From assembly GCA_028284045.1 (NCBI GenBank), contig JANQSN010000058.1, positions 62,001-126,000 on the forward strand: a stretch of DNA of 64,000 nt. The letters are read 5' to 3'. The stretch is from Alphaproteobacteria bacterium (GTDB taxonomy: Bacteria; Pseudomonadota; Alphaproteobacteria; DSM-16000; Inquilinaceae). The translations under genes and the position numbers were made by a program. This document shows, piece after piece, positions 26,198 to 35,713 of this stretch. Under the pieces are notes generated by a model that saw nothing but the letters and a program-made list of their open reading frames with translations, did not search any database and was not told the DNA's origin. Numbering within the stretch: position 1 is the first letter of the stretch; every line of letters starts with the position of its first letter.

Positions 26198-27340
26198 TCA
26201 CGCCGCCGGACGGCGGTCGACGTGGCGCCGATGAAGACGGCACCAGGCCGCTACGAACCTGTCGATATCCGCGTCGGTGCTGGTCCAGCCGAGGCTGACG
26301 CGGATGATCGTCTCGCCGACCGCCGCGGGCAGGCCCATGGCGGCCAGCACATGGCTTGGCCCGACCTTGCCGGAGGTGCAGGCCGCCCCGGCGCCGACGG
26401 CGATGCCGTCGAGGTCGAACGCCATCACCTGGGTCTCGGCGGCGACGCCGGGCATCGACAGGGCGGATGTGTTGGCCACCCGCGGCGCGCCGTCGCCGGC
26501 GACCACGAGGCCGGGCGCCTCTGCGAGGCACGCCGCCTCCAGCCGGTCGCGCAGGGCCGACAGCCGCGCCTGCTGGCCGATCTCCGCCGCCGCCGTGGCC
26601 GCGGCGGCGAAACCGGCGATGCCCGCCAGGTTCTCCGTACCGGCGCGGCGCCGCGCTTCCTGCGCACCGCCGCGCAGGAGCGGCGCCAAGCTGGCGTCGC
26701 GCGCCACGACCAGGGCGCCGACCCCGGCCGGTCCGCCCAGCTTGTGGGCCGACAGCGCCAGCGTGTCCGCAACCGCGGTCAAGGGCGCCAGGTCGAGCCG
26801 TCCGGCCGCCTGCACCGCGTCGACATGCAGCCGCCCGCCGGCCGCGCGGACCACCTGGGCGACCTCCGCCACTGGCTGGATGACGCCCGTCTCGTTGTTG
26901 ACCGCCATGACCGACACAAGCGGCGGTCCGCGCTCGGCCATCGCCGGGTCGGCCAGCAGGGCGGCCAGCGCCGCGGGGTCGACGCGGCCGTCGCCGTCGA
27001 CGGCGATGGTGCAATCGCCGACCGCGGGGTCGAGCCAGGCGCGCACGCTGTCATGCTCCACCGCCGAGGCGATGCGCGGGCCCGGACTGCCGGTCCAACG
27101 TGCCAGCGCCAAGGCGTTGGCCTCGGTGGCCCCGCTGGTGAAGACCACCTGCGCCGGTGCCGCGCCGGCCAGTGCCGCGACGGCGTCGCGCGCCGCCTCC
27201 AGCCGACGGCGCGCGGCGCGGCCGGCGGCGTGGACGGAGGAGGGGTTGCCGGGGCCCGCATCCAAGCTCTCCGCGATCGCCCGGCTGGCCTCCGGCCGCA
27301 GCGGCGCGGTCGCGTTGTAGTCGAGATAGACGGGCGTCAT
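26198..27340 (-). CDS. NifS/IscS-type (group I) cysteine desulfurase
   Basis: This PLP enzyme releases sulfur from cysteine. I chose the ATG at 27340, where the family motif VYLDYNATAPL begins; the frame upstream runs into a basic leader. The 380 residues carry the PLP lysine K200 (SAHKLGGP) and the persulfide cysteine C321 in the longer loop GAACTSGK, which marks group I. It is slightly shorter than IscS. It follows the iscR-like gene by 109 bases. Together with SufS it gives the operon two desulfurases; this one could serve the ferredoxin or MnmA branch, which is inference. Confidence 0.93.
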   Translation of the reverse strand: MTPVYLDYNATAPLRPEASRAIAESLDAGPGNPSSVHAAGRAARRRLEAARDAVAALAGAAPAQVVFTSGATEANALALARWTGSPGPRIASAVEHDSVRAWLDPAVGDCTIAVDGDGRVDPAALAALLADPAMAERGPPLVSVMAVNNETGVIQPVAEVAQVVRAAGGRLHVDAVQAAGRLDLAPLTAVADTLALSAHKLGGPAGVGALVVARDASLAPLLRGGAQEARRRAGTENLAGIAGFAAAATAAAEIGQQARLSALRDRLEAACLAEAPGLVVAGDGAPRVANTSALSMPGVAAETQVMAFDLDGIAVGAGAACTSGKVGPSHVLAAMGLPAAVGETIIRVSLGWTSTDADIDRFVAAWCRLHRRHVDRRPAA

Positions 27341-27449
27341 GGTCGATGCGGCTGGGAAAGGGTGGGGCGCGCGCGGCGGCTGATGTCTTGGGTGCGCGCG
27401 TTGGTCGCCGACGCCGAGCCGCTCCTTGGGCCTAGGCGTCGGCGGCGGG

Positions 27450-27917
27450 CTATTCGGCGGCGGCGGGCATCGCAAGCGACCGGTTGAAGACCCGGCTGGC
27501 GCCCAGCACCCGGCGTTGCACGACGTCGTCGAGGCTGACCGAGCTTAAGAAGATGTGGATCTGGTTGCCCAGCTCCTCCCACAGATCGTGGGTCAGGCAG
27601 CGGCTGCGGTCGGATTGGCAGCCGATCGGCGAGCCGACATGGCAGCGGGTCGCCCGGATCGGCTCGTCTACCGCCAGGATGATGTCGGAGACCCGGGTGT
27701 CGACCGCCGAGCGTGCCAGCATGTAGCCGCCGCCGGGGCCGCGCACGCTGCGGATCAGCCCGCCGCGGCGCAGCTTGGCGAAGAGCTGCTCCAGATAGGA
27801 CAGCGAGATTTCCTGGCGTTCGGCGATCTCGGCCAATGCGACCGGGCGGCCCTGGCTGAACTTCGCCAGGTCGACCATCGCCATGACGGCGTAGCGTCCC
27901 TTGGTGCTCAGTTTCAC
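27450..27917 (-). CDS. iscR: Rrf2-family Fe-S regulator, IscR-like
   Basis: IscR-type proteins sense Fe-S status through a [2Fe-2S] cluster and control Fe-S assembly genes. The 155 residues begin MKLSTKGRYA, as the family does, followed by a winged helix. The ligand region has C92, C100 and C107 with H110 (RCLTHDLW); the spacing is slightly wider than the x5/x5 of the Escherichia coli protein but keeps the pattern. It lies 30 bases after cysE. The IscR-like palindromes at 29099, 25771 and 25677 fit autoregulation of this operon. Confidence 0.9.
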   Translation of the reverse strand: MKLSTKGRYAVMAMVDLAKFSQGRPVALAEIAERQEISLSYLEQLFAKLRRGGLIRSVRGPGGGYMLARSAVDTRVSDIILAVDEPIRATRCHVGSPIGCQSDRSRCLTHDLWEELGNQIHIFLSSVSLDDVVQRRVLGASRVFNRSLAMPAAAE

Positions 27918-27947
27918 CTGCGTGCTCTCCCGCCTGTTGTCCGGCCG

Positions 27948-28721
27948 CTAGCCGGCTACCCGGTCGACCGGGCTCGTTTCGCCCGCCGGGGCCGTGGGGG
28001 CTGCCTCGGCGATTTGGGCCGGTTCTACGGGGGCCGGGGATGGCGACGGCGCTTGCGTCGGCGGCGCCGTGCCCTCCAGCTCCGCGATGCGCGCGGTCAG
28101 CCGAGAGACCTCCTCGCGCAAGGAATGGATGGCGCAGGCGACCGGATCGGGGGCGTCGTCGCACGGCGTTCCGTAGGCGACGAAGCGCCCCGGCTCCGCA
28201 TCGCCGGCGGTCTGCCGGCGCGGCTGGGCCGGGATGCCGACCATGGTGGCGCCCGGCGCGACGTCCTTCAGCACGACCGCATTGGCGCCGATGCGCGCGT
28301 TCTCGCCCACGGTCAGCGGGCCCAGCACCTTCGCCCCGGCGCCGACGATCACGCCGTCGCACAGAGTGGGGTGCCGCTTGCCCGGCTGCAGGGACGTCCC
28401 GCCCAGCGTGACCCCCTGATACAGCATGACGTCGTCGCCGATCTCCGCCGTCTCGCCGATCACCAGGCCGGTGCCGTGGTCGATGAAGAAGCGCCGGCCG
28501 ATCCGCGAACCCGGATGGATCTCGATGCCGGTGAAGATGCGCGCCACGTAGCTGAGCCAGATCGCCGGTACCTGCCAGCCCCGCTGCCACATCCAATGCG
28601 CCAGGCGATAGCTGGCGATGGCGTGGAAGCCGGGATAGCAGAAGACGATGGCAAGCGTGGAATGGGCGGCAGGATCCCGGGCCTTGATGGCGGCGATCTC
28701 GTCGCGAAGACGCTTGAACAC
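27948..28721 (-). CDS. cysE: Serine O-acetyltransferase CysE
   Basis: CysE makes O-acetylserine, the direct precursor of cysteine, which the desulfurases downstream consume. The hexapeptide-repeat core and family motifs are clear ([17 protein letters not shown], then GVTLGG and [12 protein letters not shown]). I chose GTG 28721, at the usual family start (FKRLRDEI); an in-frame GTG at 28757 would add 12 residues. The C-terminal roughly 70 residues are a Pro/Ala-rich tail beyond the catalytic domain. It is the first gene of the SUF operon, with a leader of roughly 360 bases before it. Confidence 0.93.
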   Translation of the reverse strand: MFKRLRDEIAAIKARDPAAHSTLAIVFCYPGFHAIASYRLAHWMWQRGWQVPAIWLSYVARIFTGIEIHPGSRIGRRFFIDHGTGLVIGETAEIGDDVMLYQGVTLGGTSLQPGKRHPTLCDGVIVGAGAKVLGPLTVGENARIGANAVVLKDVAPGATMVGIPAQPRRQTAGDAEPGRFVAYGTPCDDAPDPVACAIHSLREEVSRLTARIAELEGTAPPTQAPSPSPAPVEPAQIAEAAPTAPAGETSPVDRVAG

Positions 28722-29286
28722 GGTCGATACCCCTATGATATATACCGCAGTTTTCACAACCTACGGGCGGCCGGGTCGGGCGATCCCCGCCGTTGACTAG
28801 GCCAGAGCCAGCCCCGCGCCATCGGATGCACGCACATCCCAAGCAGAGCGACGGGTGGCAGGGCGAAGGGAAGAGACGATGGACACCGCCGAACCGGTTG
28901 GCGCCGGTCCGCCTGGTCGCTATGCTGCGCCCGGAGCCCTAGGGCCGGCCGGCGCCTGCGGCCTCTCCACCGTCGACCCACCGCGTAACGCCGCCTCCGC
29001 GCGCAACGCCTCGGTCTTGCGTCTCGTCTTCCGTCGATCGGTGATGCGTCCGCGACCTGCACCGCACCGCCGATCTCAACCTTCAGCCTTCAATATAGAT
29101 ACCCTAGTAGGGGGGTCAAGTATAGGCGGCGATCGATAGGACGGCGCGGATCTGATCCGACAAACGAAGGGGCGTACGGCGTGCCGGCCGGGGTCACGCT
29201 CGGTTGATCAGGTTTGTCGGGTATAGCCAGAGCCGGGGCCGCGCCTGTCCGTCCGGCGCGGTTGTTCAAGGAGCCATGAAAGCAAG
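28722..29286. other. Divergent spacer and long leader of the cysE-suf operon
   Basis: No convincing gene lies here. The left part, up to about 29085, would be a 5' leader of about 360 bases if transcription starts at the promoter described next. Just before cysE is an AT-rich patch (about 28733-28755) that may hold another start. The right part leads into the + strand hydrolase at 29287; I saw no clear promoter for it. Confidence 0.5.
29092..29123 (-). promoter_or_regulatory. Promoter with overlapping IscR-like operator for the cysE-suf operon
   Basis: On the - strand, TTGACC (29114-29119) and TATATT (29092-29097) are separated by 16 bases, a good housekeeping promoter. The 25 bases 29099-29123 overlap it and have type-1 IscR outer halves: ATACTTGAC at one end and GGGTAT at the other. 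The centre is C-rich and departs from the consensus. The arrangement suggests that bound regulator would block this promoter. Confidence 0.6.
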
Positions 29287-29946
29287 ATGCCCGAAGTGAT
29301 CTTCAACGGCCCGGAGGGCAGGCTGGAGGGCCGTTTCCACAGCGCCGCCCGGCCCGAAGCGCCGGTGGCCCTGCTGCTGCATCCCAACCCGCAGCAGGGC
29401 GGCAGCATGAACAACAAGATCATCTTCAGCCTGTATCAGCGCCTGCAGCGCCGCGGCTTCTCCGTCATGCGCTTCAATTTCCGCGGCGTCGGCCGCAGCC
29501 AGGGCACCCACGACCGCGGGGAGGGGGAGCTGTCGGACGCCGCCTCGGCGCTGGACTGGCTGCAGACCATCAACCCGAACGCCCGGTCGTGCTGGGTCGC
29601 CGGCTACTCCTTCGGCGCGTGGATCGGCATGCAGCTTCTGATGCGCCGGCCGGAGATCGCCGGGTTCGTGTCGATCGCGCCGCCGGCCAGCATGTACGAC
29701 TTTTCGTTCCTGGCGCCGTGCCCGTCCTCCGGGCTGATGATCAACGGCAGCGCCGACAAGGTCATCCCGCCCGACAGCGTCGTGAAGCTGGTCAAGAAGC
29801 TGTCGCAGCAGCGCGACATCGTCGTCGACCACCGGGTGATCGACGGCGCCAACCACTATTTCAGCGATCATCTGGCGGTGCTGGTCAATCACGTCGACGA
29901 ATATCTGACCCGCGCCGTCAAGGCGACCGTCGCGGCGGCGGAGTAG
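29287..29946 (+). CDS. Alpha/beta hydrolase
   Basis: This 219-residue soluble hydrolase has the nucleophile elbow GYSFGAW (S108), an acid in GSADKVIP (D157) and the histidine in GANHYF (H190). An HPNP oxyanion-type segment lies near residue 32. It is compact and lacks a lid. Its substrate is unknown; relatives with this layout are annotated only as hydrolases. It is divergent from the cysE-suf operon, and such a neighbour is common beside alphaproteobacterial SUF operons as far as I recall. Confidence 0.88.
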   Translation: MPEVIFNGPEGRLEGRFHSAARPEAPVALLLHPNPQQGGSMNNKIIFSLYQRLQRRGFSVMRFNFRGVGRSQGTHDRGEGELSDAASALDWLQTINPNARSCWVAGYSFGAWIGMQLLMRRPEIAGFVSIAPPASMYDFSFLAPCPSSGLMINGSADKVIPPDSVVKLVKKLSQQRDIVVDHRVIDGANHYFSDHLAVLVNHVDEYLTRAVKATVAAAE

Positions 29947-29969
29947 GCGGGCGGCCCGCCAGCCGCCGG

Positions 29970-30170
29970 CTAGCCGAGATAGGCCGCCCAGTAGACCGGC
30001 CAGATCAGCGACCAGACGATCGTCTCGCCGATATTCTCCAGGCAGGTGATGTTGATGCACACCTCCGTGCCGCCGACGAAGCGGAGATAGAGGTTATGCA
30101 CCAGCGTCGCCGCGGCGTAGAGAACGTAGAGGGCCACCAGGCCCTCCCCCCAACGGGTGGTGCGGGTCAT
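29970..30170 (-). CDS. Small membrane protein, 66 residues
   Basis: From the ATG at 30170 this frame gives a compact protein with two hydrophobic helices (about 10-27 and 50-64). Two cysteines, C38 and C43, lie in the loop between them. Upstream of that ATG the frame only shadows tyrS. It is convergent with the hydrolase and divergent from tyrS. The function is unknown. The balanced composition and clear helices support a real gene. Confidence 0.6.
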   Translation of the reverse strand: MTRTTRWGEGLVALYVLYAAATLVHNLYLRFVGGTEVCINITCLENIGETIVWSLIWPVYWAAYLG

Positions 30171-30278
30171 CGCTGCGCAGGCTCGCAATCGTCCGGATCC
30201 CTCGCCGCGCAGCCATAGCATGCGCCGCCGGCCGCCGGAACCGCCGTCGGCTGCCTTCCCGGAGCATCGAGGTGCCGC

Positions 30279-31523
30279 GTGACATCTGACTTCCTGGCCG
30301 CGATGGAGGCGCGCGGCTTCGTTCATCAATGCACCGACGCCGAGGGGCTGAACGCCGCGCTCGCCGGCGGTCCGATGCCGGCCTATGTCGGCTATGACGC
30401 GACCGCCGGCAGCTTGCATGTCGGCAATCTCGTGTCGATCATGATGCTGCGATGGCTGCAGAAGACCGGGCACAAGCCGATCGTGCTGGTCGGCGGCGGC
30501 ACCACCAAGGTCGGCGACCCATCCGGCAAGGACGAGGCGCGCAAGCTGCTCGACGACGCGCAGATCGCCCGCAACATCGACGGCATCCGCAGCGCCTTCG
30601 CCCGCTTCATCCGCTTCGGCGACGGGCCGACCGACGCGCTGATGGTGAACAACGCCGATTGGCTGGACGCTTTGGCCTACATCCCGTTCCTGCGCGATGT
30701 CGGCCGGCACTTCACCATCAACCGCATGCTGGCCTTCGACAGCGTGCGGACGCGCCTGGACCGCGAGCAGCCGCTGACCTTCCTGGAGTTCAACTACATG
30801 ATCCTCCAGGCCTACGACTTCATGGAGCTGTCGCGCCGCCATGGCTGCCGGCTGCAGATGGGCGGCTCCGACCAATGGGGTAACATCGTCAACGGCATCG
30901 AGCTGGCGCGCCGGGTCGACGGGCGCGAGCTGTACGGGCTGACCACGGCGCTGATCACGACGGCGTCGGGCCAGAAGATGGGCAAGACCCATGCCGGCGC
31001 CGTCTGGCTGAACGCGGAGGCTTTGCCGGACTGGGACTACTGGCAGTTCTGGCGCAACACCGACGACGAGGATGTCGGGCGGTTCCTGCGCCTCTACACC
31101 GACCTGCCGCTGGACGAGATCGCGCGTTTGGAGGCCTTGGGCGGGGCGGAGATCAACGAAGCCAAAAAAATCCTGGCGACCGAGGCGACGCGGCTGGCGC
31201 GCGGCGAGGCGGCGGCCGACGCGGCGGCGGAGACCGCCCGCCAGACCTTCGAGCTAGGGACCGCCGCGGACGGCCTGCCGACCGTCGATCTCGATCGCGC
31301 CCGGCTGGCCGATGGCGTGCCCGCCTATCTGCTGTTCCGCGAGGCCGGGCTCGCGGCCTCCAACGGCGAGGCGCGGCGGCTGATCCGCGGGCAGGGCGCG
31401 CGCCTCAACGACGTCCGCCTGGACGACGCCGAGCGGCCGGTGACGCTGGCCGATCTCGACGCCGACGGCACGGCAAAGCTGTCCGCCGGGCGCAAGCGCC
31501 ACGCGCTGATCCGCGTGGTTTAG
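30279..31523 (+). CDS. tyrS: Tyrosyl-tRNA synthetase
   Basis: TyrS charges tRNA-Tyr. The 414 residues include the class I HIGH-like motif HVGN at 47-50, the KMSKS-like motif KMGKT at 233-237, and a C-terminal S4-type RNA-binding domain (around [15 protein letters not shown]). The start is GTG 30279. The TAG stop is the first three bases of a palindromic element. Confidence 0.97.
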   Translation: MTSDFLAAMEARGFVHQCTDAEGLNAALAGGPMPAYVGYDATAGSLHVGNLVSIMMLRWLQKTGHKPIVLVGGGTTKVGDPSGKDEARKLLDDAQIARNIDGIRSAFARFIRFGDGPTDALMVNNADWLDALAYIPFLRDVGRHFTINRMLAFDSVRTRLDREQPLTFLEFNYMILQAYDFMELSRRHGCRLQMGGSDQWGNIVNGIELARRVDGRELYGLTTALITTASGQKMGKTHAGAVWLNAEALPDWDYWQFWRNTDDEDVGRFLRLYTDLPLDEIARLEALGGAEINEAKKILATEATRLARGEAAADAAAETARQTFELGTAADGLPTVDLDRARLADGVPAYLLFREAGLAASNGEARRLIRGQGARLNDVRLDDAERPVTLADLDADGTAKLSAGRKRHALIRVV

Positions 31524-31656
31524 CAGGCTGCTGAAAACACCGGATTTCGCCTTGAACGTCATTCCCGCGAAGGCGGGAATCTTTTCGTTTCAATCGGTTG
31601 CAGATCCCCGCTTGCGCGGGGATGACGTCGGGAGGGTGTTCTTCAGCAGTTTGCTA
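31521..31656. repeat. MITE-like palindromic element after tyrS, containing a 71-bp dispersed repeat
   Basis: Outer arms TAGCAGGCTGCTGAAAACACC (31521-31541, written here as its first 20 bases plus C) and the near-inverse at 31635-31656 flank a core at 31557-31627. The core is two hairpins (CCCGCGAAGGCGGG and CCCCGCTTGCGCGGGG) joined by a spacer with CAATCGGTTG. Its reverse complement matches 52602-52672 at about 62 of 71 positions by eye. The left end supplies the tyrS stop codon. Confidence 0.8.
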
Positions 31657-31696
31657 GCGGTTCGGCATCGCCGGCGTCTGCTTTTGTTGCGGACCT

Positions 31697-32209
31697 CTAC
31701 CGGGACAGCCGGCGGGTGAGGTCGTGCCACCATCGCTCTTTCCAATGTTTGCGGGCCTTCAAGGACGGTGACGGCAGAACGAACAATGCCGTGCGGCCCA
31801 CCTTCTCCGGCTGCAGACCGTAGTCGACAGTCCGGCGCCCGAGGAACACCTGGGCCGGGCGCTTGCCGACAAAGGCGACGATCTCGGGGCGATACCGCTC
31901 GATGGTCGAGCGGAGGCGGTCGGGATCGTCGGCGGAGGTGTCGAGTTCGCTATCCATGCCGGACTGCGATTTGCAGATGTCGGTAAGCCCCAAGCCGTAT
32001 TGCAGCAGTGTCTTGAACGCGCCCGGCTCAAGCTGTCGCGGCGTCAGGCCGACCGAAGCGAGCGTGGCCCAGAAGAGGTTTCCGCGGCCGGCGTAGTAGG
32101 CGCCGATCTCCGCGGATCGGCGCCCGGCCGCGCTGCCACAGAACATGATCTTGAGGTTCGGCTTAAGCACGTCTTTCAAGACGTCCGAACCCCTATGCGG
32201 AGCTTTCAT
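31697..32209 (-). CDS. mug: Mismatch-specific DNA glycosylase (Mug/TDG superfamily)
   Basis: This 170-residue protein looks like a G:T/U mismatch glycosylase of the uracil-DNA-glycosylase superfamily, which removes mispaired uracil or thymine. Motif 1 is present as CGSAAGRRSAEIGAYYAG followed by GNLFW. The C-terminal loop motif is LPSPS followed by ARKHW. A glycine/serine version of motif 1, rather than the classic NPG, is seen in several branches. It is preceded by the AsmA-like gene by 26 bases on the same strand. Confidence 0.82.
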   Translation of the reverse strand: MKAPHRGSDVLKDVLKPNLKIMFCGSAAGRRSAEIGAYYAGRGNLFWATLASVGLTPRQLEPGAFKTLLQYGLGLTDICKSQSGMDSELDTSADDPDRLRSTIERYRPEIVAFVGKRPAQVFLGRRTVDYGLQPEKVGRTALFVLPSPSLKARKHWKERWWHDLTRRLSR

Positions 32210-32235
32210 CGCGCGGCCTCCTCGTGCTTGCGTCG

Positions 32236-35200
32236 TTAGTCGTCGCGGTCGGGAAACTCGGGTAGGGCAGACTCGGACGGCTGGCCCTCGGCGATCTCGT
32301 CGTCGGTGTCGCCCAGGAAGAAGACGTCGCGCAGGAAGCCCGGGGCCAGCACCGACAGCGGGTTGACGGAGACCGAGGGCGCGTCCAGCGGCCCGGTGAT
32401 CGCATAGGTGAAGGCGAAGATGCCGCCGCTGCTGCCGGTTAGGATGTCGCCGATCAGCGGAATGCCGGCGAGGAAGCCGTTGACGCCGTAGAGCGGCACG
32501 ATGGTGCCGTAGGCTTCGATGGTGTCGGCCGGCACGGAGATTTCGCCCTCCAGACGCAGGCCGAGCGCGCCGCCGAAGGCGCGGCCGTTCTCCAGGCGGA
32601 TGGTCGACCCGTCGCTGGTGAGGTGGACCGCCGCCCGCTCGAAGACCAGCCCGTCGGTCTGCATCAGCGATTGCAGCCCGCTAATCGACAAAGCCGCGAT
32701 CAGGCGGGCCAGCAGCGGCACCTCGCGCACCCGGAACCGTTCCGCCTGCAGCGACCCCGAGAAGGCGGGCACGGTCGTATCGGACCCGGGCGCATCGGAC
32801 CCGGCCTCCGCGTCGTCGAAAAGGGTTACGTCGGCGGAGAACAGGCCGCCGTCGACCCCGTCCGTCAGGTCGAGATCCGCCAGGACCGTCCCGAGGCCCT
32901 CGACCTCCGCCGCCAGATGCCGGCCATCGACCGCTGCGGCGAGGGTCAGCGCGACCCGGCCGCCCTGGTCGGTGCCGCCGGCCAGGTCGATGCGTTGCCA
33001 GCCCTCACCGTCGAACTCCACCAGTCCGGTGACGCCGACCAACTCCCCGTCCTCGCGCAGCCGCACCCGGTCGAAGGCGAGCGTCGCCGCCATCGGTGCC
33101 GGTGGCGCCGGCGCCGCGCTCTCGCCGGCGCCGTCGTCTGCCGCCTCCTCCACCGCGGCGCCGTCCGCGGTGCCGCCGCCGGCCGTGCGGCCCCGGTCGG
33201 CGATCAGCGCCTCCAGGTCCAGGAAGGCGCCGCGCAGCTCCACAGACAGGCTGTCGTCGTCGAGCCAGGACACCAGCGCGGCGAGGCGGTGGTCGTCCAG
33301 CGCGATCTCGCCCAGATCGATCCGCGCCATCGTGCCGTCGGCGCGGAAATCGAGGCGGCCGGCCGCGCGCAGCCGCGGCGCCTCCAACACCACGCGCGGT
33401 GCTGCGACCGGCTGCAGATCCGACAGCGCCAAGGCGATCTCTAGCCGTGACGGCTCGCCCTCGGCCTTGGCATAGCCCAAGGCATCGAGGGCGAGCGCCG
33501 CCGGGGTGAGGTCGATCACCGCCTCGACGCTCTGCCGGGTGCGGTCGTGATCGACCAGCGTCGCGGTGACCGCGACCGGCCCGGTGACGCCGGGCAACAC
33601 GTCGAGCCCCAGCCGGGCGCGCTGGTCGTCGTCAAGCCGGCCGTCGATCTCCAGGCGCGAGATCTCCGTGGCGCTGGCGAAGCTCTCCTGCCAGGTGAAG
33701 TCCAGCGGCACCTGGTTCGCCGTCGCCTGGCCGGTCAGCGTCATGCCGCGGCCGGTCAGATCGAGCCTTCCGTCGATGTCCGCCACCTCCAGCCCCGCGG
33801 CCACCGGGCCGACGCTGCCGTCGGCGATGGTCGCGGAGGCGGCCAGCGCCACCTCCTCGAACAACAGGGCGGCGAGCAGCGGAAAGCGGAAGCCGAGGCG
33901 TACGCCCGCCTCGCCGCCGGCCGCCGCGGGGTCGAGGCCGATCCGCCGCGCATAGCCCAGCCGCGGGTGGTCGAGCAGGGCGAGGACGGCACGGAGCGAG
34001 CCGGCAACGGCGACATCGATATCGATCCAGGCGTCGGGCAGGTCGAACCCGTCGATGCGGATCGCCGCCTCCGGAATCGCGAGCCCGGCGGTGGTCCCGC
34101 CACCCACGGCGATCTCCACCGCCTCCAGGTCGATGGTCGCCGTGCCGTCCAACCCGGTGATCGGGGGCATGCCGTCCAGATAGACGACCTGCATGTCCGC
34201 CATGCCCAGGCGGATATCCAGGCTGTCCACCACCACCGCCTCGCCGCCGGCCGTCGGGTCGGGCCACAGCCGGCCGGTCAGCGAGAGTTGGCCGTCGTGC
34301 AGCAGGCCGCGGCTGAGATTGGCCGTCACCCAGTCCCGGCCGCCGGGTTCCAGGGCCGGCGGCCAGAGCTTGCCCAGGAAGTCGACCGGCAGCCCGTCCA
34401 ACCGTCCGTCGACGCGGAGCGGATGGGCGCCGGTGGCATCCGCCGCGTCCAGGTTGGCCGTCGCCTCGATGCGCGGACCCCCGAGATCGAGGTCCAGGCG
34501 GCCGATCCGCAGGGTGCCGGCCAGCAGATCGGCCGCACCGGTCAGCCGGGCCGCCCCGAGCGACAACGGGGCGGCCAGCCAGCCCGCGGTGTCGATCACC
34601 GTCGGCCCGGTGCTGACGTCGAACCCGACCCAGCTCGGGCGCACCGCCGGTTCGCCCCCCGGATCGCCGGCCAGATCGACCATGGCCCGGGCCGAGACAT
34701 GCACATCGCCGCGCGCGGTGACGGCGGCCAGCGGTGCCAGCGCCGGATGCCAGTCCGCCAGCGCCTGGGCGTCGACCCCGGTGCCGCGCAGCGACAGCCG
34801 GGCCGCGCCCCGGCCGTCCGCCGCCGAGAGCTCCAGCGCCCCGTCCAGCGCGACCGTGCCGCCGGCCAGCGCGGCGTCGGCCGACAGCGTGACTGCCAGC
34901 CCGTCCGCGCCGGGCCGGATCTCCGCGGCGACGCTGGTCGCCTGCCAGGTCCGGCCAAGCCGCCGGTCGTCGACATGCACCACGCCGTCGAAGAGCTGCA
35001 GCGCGTCGAGATCACCGAGCGACAGCCGGCCGGCCGGATCCGGCGCGGCCCGAGGCGCGGCGGCCTCCGCCTGGAACAGCGCGGCCAGGTCGGCGAGGTC
35101 GAGCGTGGCGGTGTCGGCGGCGCCGCTTGCCCCGGTGTCCCCGGTGGCGATCTCCGACGCGCGCAGATGGATGTCCCCGGCCGCATCGCGGTCGACATGG

Positions 35201-35637
35201 ATCTCCAGCCCGGTGGCGATCAGTTCGCGGGGCTTCAGCGTGCCGGTCAGCAGCGCCGGCACATCCACCCGGACCAGCAGCGCGGAGACCTCCGCCACCG
35301 GCCGGTCGTCACCGTCCTCCAGCCGGACGGCGCGGGCGGTCAGGCCGGGGGGGCCGAAGCCTGGGCGCCAGTCGAGCAGGGCGGCGCCTACGGTGACGCG
35401 GCGGCCGTCGCCGCTCAACGCCGCCTCCATCTCGCCGACCAGCGGGTCCAGCGGCACCGGGCCTTGCGCCAGGCGCCAGAAGGCGATGGCCAGCACGATT
35501 ACCAGCCCGCTCAGCGCATGGGCCGCCAGCCCCGCCAGCCAGCCGGCCGGCCAGCGCACCAGGCGCGGCAGGCGCCGGCCAGCGGGCTGGTCGCCCGACG
35601 GGTCGGTGTCCGGTGTCGTGAGAGGATCGGTCGCCAT
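32236..35637 (-). CDS. AsmA/YhdP-like inner-membrane protein
   Basis: This 1133-residue protein has one N-terminal membrane helix (about residues 36-57) and a long, repetitive beta-rich periplasmic region, the layout of the AsmA/TamB/YhdP group. Proteins of this group span the envelope and are thought to carry phospholipids to the outer membrane. The C-terminal segment with GLRLEGEISVPADTIEAYG and a gly-rich GIFAFTY stretch resembles the AsmA-like C-terminal domain. An Ala/Pro/Glu-rich linker interrupts it at about residues 820-855. It is divergent from glnE with a 76-base spacer. The specific subfamily is not certain. Confidence 0.85.
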   Translation of the reverse strand: MATDPLTTPDTDPSGDQPAGRRLPRLVRWPAGWLAGLAAHALSGLVIVLAIAFWRLAQGPVPLDPLVGEMEAALSGDGRRVTVGAALLDWRPGFGPPGLTARAVRLEDGDDRPVAEVSALLVRVDVPALLTGTLKPRELIATGLEIHVDRDAAGDIHLRASEIATGDTGASGAADTATLDLADLAALFQAEAAAPRAAPDPAGRLSLGDLDALQLFDGVVHVDDRRLGRTWQATSVAAEIRPGADGLAVTLSADAALAGGTVALDGALELSAADGRGAARLSLRGTGVDAQALADWHPALAPLAAVTARGDVHVSARAMVDLAGDPGGEPAVRPSWVGFDVSTGPTVIDTAGWLAAPLSLGAARLTGAADLLAGTLRIGRLDLDLGGPRIEATANLDAADATGAHPLRVDGRLDGLPVDFLGKLWPPALEPGGRDWVTANLSRGLLHDGQLSLTGRLWPDPTAGGEAVVVDSLDIRLGMADMQVVYLDGMPPITGLDGTATIDLEAVEIAVGGGTTAGLAIPEAAIRIDGFDLPDAWIDIDVAVAGSLRAVLALLDHPRLGYARRIGLDPAAAGGEAGVRLGFRFPLLAALLFEEVALAASATIADGSVGPVAAGLEVADIDGRLDLTGRGMTLTGQATANQVPLDFTWQESFASATEISRLEIDGRLDDDQRARLGLDVLPGVTGPVAVTATLVDHDRTRQSVEAVIDLTPAALALDALGYAKAEGEPSRLEIALALSDLQPVAAPRVVLEAPRLRAAGRLDFRADGTMARIDLGEIALDDHRLAALVSWLDDDSLSVELRGAFLDLEALIADRGRTAGGGTADGAAVEEAADDGAGESAAPAPPAPMAATLAFDRVRLREDGELVGVTGLVEFDGEGWQRIDLAGGTDQGGRVALTLAAAVDGRHLAAEVEGLGTVLADLDLTDGVDGGLFSADVTLFDDAEAGSDAPGSDTTVPAFSGSLQAERFRVREVPLLARLIAALSISGLQSLMQTDGLVFERAAVHLTSDGSTIRLENGRAFGGALGLRLEGEISVPADTIEAYGTIVPLYGVNGFLAGIPLIGDILTGSSGGIFAFTYAITGPLDAPSVSVNPLSVLAPGFLRDVFFLGDTDDEIAEGQPSESALPEFPDRDD

Positions 35638-35713
35638 CGCCTAGCCCGGCGGATGCCGTCCTGACGGTTGGCCGGTGCTGGCGGCATCGGGCCGAACCGG
35701 GTAACAACGATCC

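Noticed and set aside
31521-31656. Intact insertion sequence after tyrS
   Set aside because: There are terminal inverted repeats but no transposase; at 136 bases it can only be a MITE-like or REP-like element.
33547-35664. 705-codon + strand ORF opposite the AsmA-like gene
   Set aside because: Gln/Arg/Gly-rich shadow frame with no domain.
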